DNA of 44,337 nucleotides from a virus: the IMG/VR virus record IMGVR_UViG_3300026521_000028, positions 1 through 44,337 of that record; one strand, 5' to 3'. The stretch's first letter is position 1, and the number at the start of each line of letters is the position of its first letter. The translations under genes and the position numbers were made by a program. The notes beneath the pieces are model-generated. The model saw only the letters and a list, made by a program, of their open reading frames with translations. It ran no database searches and was not told where the DNA came from. This document shows positions 38,951 to 44,337 of this stretch, piece by piece.

Positions 38951-39361
38951 TAAGATGTACAAAGGTTCTGTAGGAATCCTAACAGCGATACAAGATACTT
39001 GTAGACACTTAAGGAATCCTAACAGAGGTTTAAGATGTTTTTCTTTGTTGTTTTTGTTTTTCCAGCTCCCAAGTAAATGACTACACACAAGAGGTTACGA
39101 GGAGCTCATCCCTAACTACCAAGGAGGCGCTGACCCTACAGGCATACAGACTGTTTAGTAGTCTGTAAGTACCCTGTGTTATCCCTTAGCTGTAACATAG
39201 TGTATAGCCATCCTAGCAAGTAACTTGAAGAACCCTCGGAGGCAAGAGGGCTCCTCAAGACACTATATAGGTACCATACTTGAGGCTGGATTGATTCATT
39301 ACGAGGTTTAAGATTGTTATCTCTGTTCGTTATGTTCTTCCTATTATGTCCAGTCAAATAA

Positions 39362-39395
39362 CAAAAAGTACTCTAAAGCCCACAACCAAGGGCTT
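39362..39395 (-). terminator. Terminator hairpin behind large terminase
   Basis: Minus strand AAGCCC, an 8-base loop, GGGCTT, then TAGAGTACTTTTTG. It starts 11 bases after the terminase stop and would end late transcription before the presumed genome end. Confidence 0.5.
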
Positions 39396-39405
39396 CAGGG
39401 AGGAT

Positions 39406-41139
39406 TTAACTCCATCCTCTTAATCCTCTAAGAGCCTTAGGTTTATTATAATTATAACTAATATTATTACCACCATATAAAGGATTAGTTTTAAAGCTCT
39501 TTTTAAAGTCTCTAAGCTGTTTGTCAAGCTGTTTAGACCTATAAGCTGCTAAGGCATTATCAAGATTCTGTTCTAACACATCTCTTTCTAACCAATAACT
39601 AACACCTAAAGCTAATACATCCAGTCTATCATCGTGTCTCAATGATTGTCTATCTCTAGTTATATGTGATAGTTGAAACATAAGGCTATACATCATATTG
39701 TTAGGGTCTTTAAGAGCTGTTGTAACATCTTGAAGACAACTACTGTAATTGAATACAAGTCTATGTTGGTTCATTATAGGTTCTAATGTGTCTATAATTC
39801 TAACCTCTTTTTGTGTATTTACTTTAACTTCCTCGATGTTACAAGGGTAGATACTATTCAATATTGGAGCTAGTAATGAACTAAACATACCATCACCGAA
39901 GTTAGCCTCAACATATACATCATTTACTTTGTATCTCTTAGCTATCTGTGAGAGTTCCATAAGGTTTCTCTCATTGTAACCTCCACGAAGACCACCGAAG
40001 TCCAACACATACAATCTACCTAATAGGTGTGCTACTACAGCCCAACCCATCTCATCTGAACCTGTACCAGCTGGGTCAATCGCTAATACAACACCTTCGT
40101 ATTTCTTGAGGTCATATGAGATAGTTCCAGGTCTATGGAGCTTATCACCTCTAAACCCTATGTTTGGAATATCAGCGATTTCTTTAGAAGCTTCACTACT
40201 CCAAGTGATACTCGCTGGACCTTCAAAAGTATCTAGGTCTGTTACAATCAAGTCTTTCAGTTTCAACGGATACTTCTCAGCATCACTTAGTGAAGTGTCC
40301 AACATATATTGTAATTTAAAACCAGAGCGTCCATAACGGTTCTCACGCATAATCAAATCTTCTTCAGTAAACCTTGGTTCTGTTGTAGTACCTATAATGC
40401 TAGGGTCTCTATCCATAGCTTCAAGCATATAAGGAGCTAAACATCCTTCATATACTGAGATTTCCTCTGGATACCTTGCTGGGAATATACGAGTTACATA
40501 ACCATCTTCCCTGAAGCCATTATAGATACTCTCAGCACTCTGTGGTGTACCTAATACAAGTATTTGAGCATTATCATTAGTTTGAAGAATAGCCTCAAAC
40601 TCAGCTGTCTGTGTTCTAAGCTGTTCTCTTCTCATCTCTGTAGCAGAGTTTTGTTGTCCCTCGACATCATCTGATATTAGTAAGGAAGCCCTGTTACCTT
40701 GTAACTGACTTGTAATACCTAAGGCTCTTAGTGAAGGTTGTACTGTAATCTCACAACCATTCACATCAAAACTGGTATTAGATGTTCTATGTCCCTTACT
40801 CATATCAGGTTTTAAATGCTGTAATATAGGCATAGACTCAATCAATTTACGAATAAATATAGCGATATTATCTGAGTGCCCTCCTGACTGTGATACAATA
40901 AGTATCTTCTCGTTTGGGTCTCGTAGTAACCTCCAAGCAGCATATGCTCCTGTAATATAAGTTTTACCAGCACCCCTAAGTGCCTGTAGCACACTTCTGG
41001 AATGTCCTTCCTGTAAGAAGTCTGCCATATGGTATTGTAACTTACTTGGTTCAGGAAGTCTTAAGTGCTCCCAACATAACTTTAGAAATACTTTAAACTC
41101 TGATAAAGACAATAGCTCTAAGTTTTTAGTGTTCTCCAT
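39406..41139 (-). CDS. Terminase large subunit, gp19-like
   Basis: 577 aa (T7 gp19 is 586 aa). ATPase motifs: Walker A RGAGKT (55-60), Walker B LLISDD (about 153-158) followed by EGQQ. Nuclease motifs: AIDPAGTGSDEMGW (about 354), EANFGDGMF (about 411) and RHDDRLDVLALG near the end. It pumps DNA into the procapsid and cuts concatemers. Partner small terminase lies just upstream beyond an inserted HNH gene. Start overlaps the HNH end by 14 bases. Terminator follows. Confidence 0.95.
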   Translation of the reverse strand: MENTKNLELLSLSEFKVFLKLCWEHLRLPEPSKLQYHMADFLQEGHSRSVLQALRGAGKTYITGAYAAWRLLRDPNEKILIVSQSGGHSDNIAIFIRKLIESMPILQHLKPDMSKGHRTSNTSFDVNGCEITVQPSLRALGITSQLQGNRASLLISDDVEGQQNSATEMRREQLRTQTAEFEAILQTNDNAQILVLGTPQSAESIYNGFREDGYVTRIFPARYPEEISVYEGCLAPYMLEAMDRDPSIIGTTTEPRFTEEDLIMRENRYGRSGFKLQYMLDTSLSDAEKYPLKLKDLIVTDLDTFEGPASITWSSEASKEIADIPNIGFRGDKLHRPGTISYDLKKYEGVVLAIDPAGTGSDEMGWAVVAHLLGRLYVLDFGGLRGGYNERNLMELSQIAKRYKVNDVYVEANFGDGMFSSLLAPILNSIYPCNIEEVKVNTQKEVRIIDTLEPIMNQHRLVFNYSSCLQDVTTALKDPNNMMYSLMFQLSHITRDRQSLRHDDRLDVLALGVSYWLERDVLEQNLDNALAAYRSKQLDKQLRDFKKSFKTNPLYGGNNISYNYNKPKALRGLRGWS

Positions 41140-41638
41140 AATAACCTCTCCTAGTTAAATAACTATATAATTTCATAACTCTACTTGGAGAGTCCTTTAA
41201 AAGCCCAGCTGCTGTATTACAATTACTACATAGTAAAGCTCTAACCTCTCCTGTATCGTGATTATGGTCTGTACACATATCTTTAGCCTTGATATGGTCA
41301 CCACAACAATCACACTTACCATTCTGTTCTCTATACATCTTATCCCATTCTTCAATAGTAAGATTGTATTTTCTCTTTAGATGGTTGTTTCTATTCTGTT
41401 CGTACCTTTTATGAGTACCACCTCGTTTCTTATCAGCTTTTTGCTGTACCTCTTTGCCTTTAGGTGTTTCACTATATTGTTTCTTCTGAGATGCTCTCTT
41501 AGCTTTAAACTCAGGGTTCTTCATCTTCTCGTGATACCTTAAACGCTCTCTTTCAGAGAAGCATATCTTGCAAATGTTCTTACCTTTATAATAATCCTCA
41601 AGTGGTTTTTCAATACCACAAGTTTTACACACTTTCAT
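41126..41638 (-). CDS. HNH / endonuclease VII-type endonuclease
   Basis: 170 aa. N-terminal Cys4-x2-Cys7 and Cys23-x2-Cys26 form a zinc ribbon. The C-terminal domain carries Cys109/Cys112, then DHNHDTG (124-130) and Cys137-x2-Cys140 (CSNCN), the recombination endonuclease VII / HNH pattern. The middle is Lys/Arg-rich. Free-standing HNH genes are common beside phage terminases, either as homing enzymes or as packaging helpers. It separates small and large terminase genes that adjoin in T7, and its coding overlaps the large terminase start. Confidence 0.85.
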   Translation of the reverse strand: MKVCKTCGIEKPLEDYYKGKNICKICFSERERLRYHEKMKNPEFKAKRASQKKQYSETPKGKEVQQKADKKRGGTHKRYEQNRNNHLKRKYNLTIEEWDKMYREQNGKCDCCGDHIKAKDMCTDHNHDTGEVRALLCSNCNTAAGLLKDSPSRVMKLYSYLTRRGYYGEH

Positions 41639-41694
41639 TTAATCCTCCTAAGTATATAGACTTATTAGAAGACTCCTAAGAGTCCTCTGTAAAC

Positions 41695-41943
41695 CTAACA
41701 AGCCATTTGTAGCATATCATCAACTGATAATTTATCTACTCTTGGCATCTTTAAGTGCTCTTTTATAGCTGTTCCTAATGAGTCACTACTATCATCTTCC
41801 ATAAGGTCTGCTGTAATATCATTATCCTTTAGAAACTTAATAGCATTAGCAAGAACCTTAGGGTCATCTAAGTTCGCCTTTAGTTCTTTTGCTACTGCTG
41901 CGTGTAACTCATTAAGAGCATCAAGACTAGCTTTACTCGCCAT
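41695..41943 (-). CDS. Terminase small subunit, gp18-like
   Basis: 82 aa (T7 gp18 is 89). The helical pattern LDALNELHAAVAKELKANL then DPKVLANAIKFLKDNDITAD matches small terminases of aquatic T7-like phages. It recognises DNA for packaging. ATG at 41943 overlaps the gp16-like stop region (11 bases), with AGGAGGAGCAG upstream. A 5-bp palindromic hairpin (GACTC-CTAA-GAGTC, 41670-41683) lies between it and the HNH gene. Confidence 0.82.
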   Translation of the reverse strand: MASKASLDALNELHAAVAKELKANLDDPKVLANAIKFLKDNDITADLMEDDSSDSLGTAIKEHLKMPRVDKLSVDDMLQMAC

Positions 41944-44337
41944 CTGCTCCTCCTAAGTGATATGATTTCTTAAAGTTTAGTTTAGTCTCATATGTGCTAT
42001 TTACTAAATCTAAGTTCTCTAAAATCTTCATAAATTTCAATGGTCCAACATTCATCGGAACATCACCTCTTGACAATCTGTTAATATCTGAAAATACAAC
42101 AGAGTCACCTAATGTCTTATTGTAACCTTGTATAGACTCTTGTTTTATTAAGGCACTACCAAAGTTGATACCAACCATAGGACCACTTGTAATACCCATA
42201 TTTAATAAAGTATCTTGAAGTAGCTTTTGGTGTCCTTCATCACTATCCAAGTCATATCTAGGTTTATCAGGGTTGTTTAACTTATCTTTAGCTAACAATA
42301 TACCAGCCCATAGACTAGCATTTAACGCTGTACCTGTTGCTACTTTTGCATCAAAGTTATTTAAACCTTTAAGTAATAGAGCCTCATATGAAGCTACTGG
42401 GAACTTAAGGAATTTAAACACAGTATCATTAAGTATTCTTGTCTTACTTGAAGCACCCTCAGTCATCACTCTAGGTAATGTAGCACCGTCTGGGTGTAAG
42501 ATAGAGTTAAACACTTGTTGTTTAGTAGCAAGGTCAACTTGCTCGTTAAGTTCATCACCCCATTTGTCTTTGTTAAGTCCTTGGAACTTACCATCTTTCC
42601 ACATAACTTTGTTTAGTTTAGTAAGAGCTTTATCATCTATACCTATAGTTTGTAATCTCTTTCTATCAGCCTTAGAAATCTTAGTGATGTCTTTAGCAGC
42701 TTTAGCTATAAAGTCGTGTGAAGCCATCTGAGCTGTTACTTTAAACCAATCAGTAAATAACATCAAACCACTAATCTTAGCTTCTTTCTGAACTATATCG
42801 TCCATCTTACTTTGTATCCACCCTAAGTTATCTATAGAGCCCTCAACATCATATCTATTCACAGCTGTTTGGAATTTACCCATACCAATATCAGACAATA
42901 TACTCATATGGATATAATCATCTTCTGTAAGTTTACCTTTATAAGCCTTCATAGTCATCTTGAAACTTGGTGATAAGTTACTTAAAGTATTTCTAAGCCC
43001 TGTATTAGATACAATATTACTAATCTCAGTCATAGATGATAGACCAAACCCTAACATATGTAGCATTGAACTTAATGTAGAAGCACCGTGTAGAAACTTC
43101 TCTAGTTTATCTTCGTACTTAGCAGCTTCTCTATAACCACCTATTGTATCTACAATAGCCTTAATGTTCTTTAAGTCCTCATCAGTTATACCTGGTATTT
43201 GTTTTAGAGCCTCAGCAACCTCAGTTTTGTTCTCAGCACCTAAGAATTTCTTGATGGCAAATTTACCACCCATAGACCTACCATATACCATAGTATTTAA
43301 AGCTGTCTTTTCGTCCATCACCTCAGCCATATCGTCCTCATAGATTCTTATAGACCTTTCGTGTGTTCTTGATGAACCACCTCTAGTATTGTCAGGAGCA
43401 AAGTCTCCAAACATTCTATCATATCTTTGGTTCTCACTAAGAGCTGTCTTATAAGCTGTTGTAGCTTTAGCTTTAAACTCAACCTCATCAACTGGTAAGT
43501 GATGGTCAAGAGCATATCTCTTTTGTGCTTTAACTAAGTGTTTTACAAAGCTCTCTTCACCCATCTCAATAGCTTTTCTTTCAGAATACAACTGAGTTAC
43601 ATAACCAGCCTTAGCCTTCAGTAAACCTTTAAGTTCTAACTGTTTACCTTTCTTAGCCATAGAATGGAAGTAATCCTCCATAAGTCTCATAGAGTTAGCT
43701 AATTGTGGTGTATCGTGTTCAAACTTGTAAGATAAACCTTCTAAAGCTCCATCTATCTTAGCAGCCATATCCTCACCATCAAGTTTAGTGTTTGGTATTG
43801 TAGCTATAAAGTCTTGCTTTTGTTTACCAATCTGTTTAGCTCTTTGATAAGCTACTTCGTGAAACCATTGTTCTTGGGTAAACTCTTTACCACCAGCTTC
43901 AACATAAGCTTTATACTCACTATCAATTTGATGTAACAACTTCTGAGCTTCCTCTTGCTCTGCTCTAGCCATAGCTCTAGCATTTAAGTTACCTACAAAA
44001 TTCTCTTTATCAACTATAGGAGATGTTAACACACTAACCAAACTTCTAATATAAGGGTTTTCACTCTCATACAACTTAGTAGTAGGTGATATAGCTAGTT
44101 TTTGTAACCAACCTTTTCTATCACTTTTGAACATAGGGTTCTCTTCAAGCTTCTCTAAGTTAATTGGGTTCTCTAAGTATTCTTGTAACTGCTGTTCAAG
44201 TTTACCTTTAGCTGTTAAAACTTCTCGTTCATATTTTGATGTATCTATGTTACCAGCTTTTAGCTCTTTTAGCTCTGCTTGTAATAAAGCCTGTTTCTCT
44301 GCTAATTGGTTGTAACTATCCTCTAAACTCTTAAGTT
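41933..44337 (-). CDS. Internal virion protein, gp16-like, C-terminal part (runs off window end)
   Basis: Open from the window edge (44335) through 800 codons to the stop at 41933; an ATG at 44134 lies inside and is not the gene start. It joins the frame of 1..1807 through the 144-base overlap, making about 1355 aa. The first 300 residues visible here are coiled-coil-like; then come mixed helical segments with several weakly hydrophobic ones (LSSMLHMLGFGLSSMTEIS, WAGILLAKDKL, GPMVGINFGSALI), as in the membrane-penetrating part of T7 gp16. The end (KKSYHLGGADGE) overlaps the small terminase start. Role: core protein ejected into the cell. Confidence 0.82.
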   Translation of the reverse strand, partial: LKSLEDSYNQLAEKQALLQAELKELKAGNIDTSKYEREVLTAKGKLEQQLQEYLENPINLEKLEENPMFKSDRKGWLQKLAISPTTKLYESENPYIRSLVSVLTSPIVDKENFVGNLNARAMARAEQEEAQKLLHQIDSEYKAYVEAGGKEFTQEQWFHEVAYQRAKQIGKQKQDFIATIPNTKLDGEDMAAKIDGALEGLSYKFEHDTPQLANSMRLMEDYFHSMAKKGKQLELKGLLKAKAGYVTQLYSERKAIEMGEESFVKHLVKAQKRYALDHHLPVDEVEFKAKATTAYKTALSENQRYDRMFGDFAPDNTRGGSSRTHERSIRIYEDDMAEVMDEKTALNTMVYGRSMGGKFAIKKFLGAENKTEVAEALKQIPGITDEDLKNIKAIVDTIGGYREAAKYEDKLEKFLHGASTLSSMLHMLGFGLSSMTEISNIVSNTGLRNTLSNLSPSFKMTMKAYKGKLTEDDYIHMSILSDIGMGKFQTAVNRYDVEGSIDNLGWIQSKMDDIVQKEAKISGLMLFTDWFKVTAQMASHDFIAKAAKDITKISKADRKRLQTIGIDDKALTKLNKVMWKDGKFQGLNKDKWGDELNEQVDLATKQQVFNSILHPDGATLPRVMTEGASSKTRILNDTVFKFLKFPVASYEALLLKGLNNFDAKVATGTALNASLWAGILLAKDKLNNPDKPRYDLDSDEGHQKLLQDTLLNMGITSGPMVGINFGSALIKQESIQGYNKTLGDSVVFSDINRLSRGDVPMNVGPLKFMKILENLDLVNSTYETKLNFKKSYHLGGADGE
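44194..44337. repeat. Terminal overlap, right copy (duplicates 1-144)
   Basis: Same 144 bases as the window start except CC at 44320-44321 against AA at 127-128. The genome length without the overlap is 44193 bases. Confidence 0.9.

Larger units (their letters stand above)
37905..39405. other. 1.5-kb gene-free region: probable genome-end and early promoter region
   Basis: No credible gene on either strand. The half near the early genes is AT-rich and holds several TATAAT elements reading toward them. The other half (about 38.5-39.4 kb) holds tandem 10-mers, 23-bp and 14-bp direct repeats and hairpins, and its G+C is visibly higher at 39.05-39.36 kb. It lies between large terminase and first early gene, where T7-like phages have their direct terminal repeats and concatemer junction. 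Confidence 0.7.

Noticed and set aside
38888-39088. 66-aa minus-strand frame in the gene-free region
   Set aside because: No ribosome site, crosses the repeated 14-mers and the hairpin, composition unlike neighbours. Treated as chance.
39136-39357. 73-aa minus-strand frame behind the terminase terminator
   Set aside because: It begins right after the terminator hairpin, has no Shine-Dalgarno site and contains hairpin-forming segments. Probably terminal-region DNA.

Overview
This window is essentially one complete genome of a T7-like podovirus (Autographivirales type). A single-subunit RNA polymerase, gp5-type DNA polymerase, gp4-type primase-helicase, gp2.5-type SSB, gp6-type exonuclease, gp8/9/10/11/12 head-tail genes, gp14/15/16 internal virion proteins and gp18/19 terminase are all recognisable. 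Every supported gene lies on the minus strand, so the genome is read from high to low coordinates. The DNA is AT-rich. The host cannot be fixed from the sequence. A lipobox lipoprotein and a T7-lysozyme-type amidase argue for a Gram-negative host.

The window is a linear cut of a circular assembly. Positions 44194-44337 repeat positions 1-144 with only two adjacent mismatches, and the join falls inside one open reading frame (1..1807 plus 41933..44193, about 1355 aa, gp16-like). The physical genome ends are more likely in the 1.5 kb gene-free stretch at 37905-39405, between the large terminase and the first early gene. That stretch holds TATAAT-type promoter elements, tandem 10-mers, 23-bp direct repeats and hairpins.

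Layout in transcription order: (1) early region, 37.9-32.6 kb: small unknown proteins, an HTH protein, a gp88/radical-SAM-like Fe-S protein, ATP-dependent DNA ligase, a lipoprotein and small membrane proteins, then flavin-dependent thymidylate synthase ThyX; (2) RNA polymerase at 31.3-28.8 kb; (3) replication and nucleotide supply, 28.6-18.4 kb: SSB, a Tad2-like (DUF2829) anti-defence protein, a RusA-like resolvase in the place of T7 endonuclease I, primase-helicase, DNA polymerase, NrdA, NrdB, a MazG-like pyrophosphohydrolase, a dATP/dGTP diphosphohydrolase-like protein and the 5'-3' exonuclease; (4) virion morphogenesis, 18.1-10.4 kb: small gp6.7/7.3-like proteins, portal, scaffold, capsid with a terminator behind it, tail tubular A and B; (5) tail fibre adaptor with a long decapeptide repeat, beta-helix tailspike and lysis genes, 10.4-6.8 kb; (6) two unknown virion-like genes, a cupin-like protein, then gp14, gp15 and gp16; (7) small terminase, an inserted HNH endonuclease and large terminase at 41.9-39.4 kb.

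The most striking observation is the lysis locus at 6789-7378. A T7-lysozyme-like amidase with all its catalytic residues has no start codon of its own. It is joined in the -1 frame to a 71-73 aa hydrophobic-helix ORF at an exact G GGA AAG slippery heptamer followed at once by a TAG stop, the same heptamer as in the lambda G/GT frameshift. This predicts a short product and a frameshifted tethered endolysin from one start. At least a dozen genes shorter than 60 codons, supported by Shine-Dalgarno sites and tight overlaps, are also annotated.
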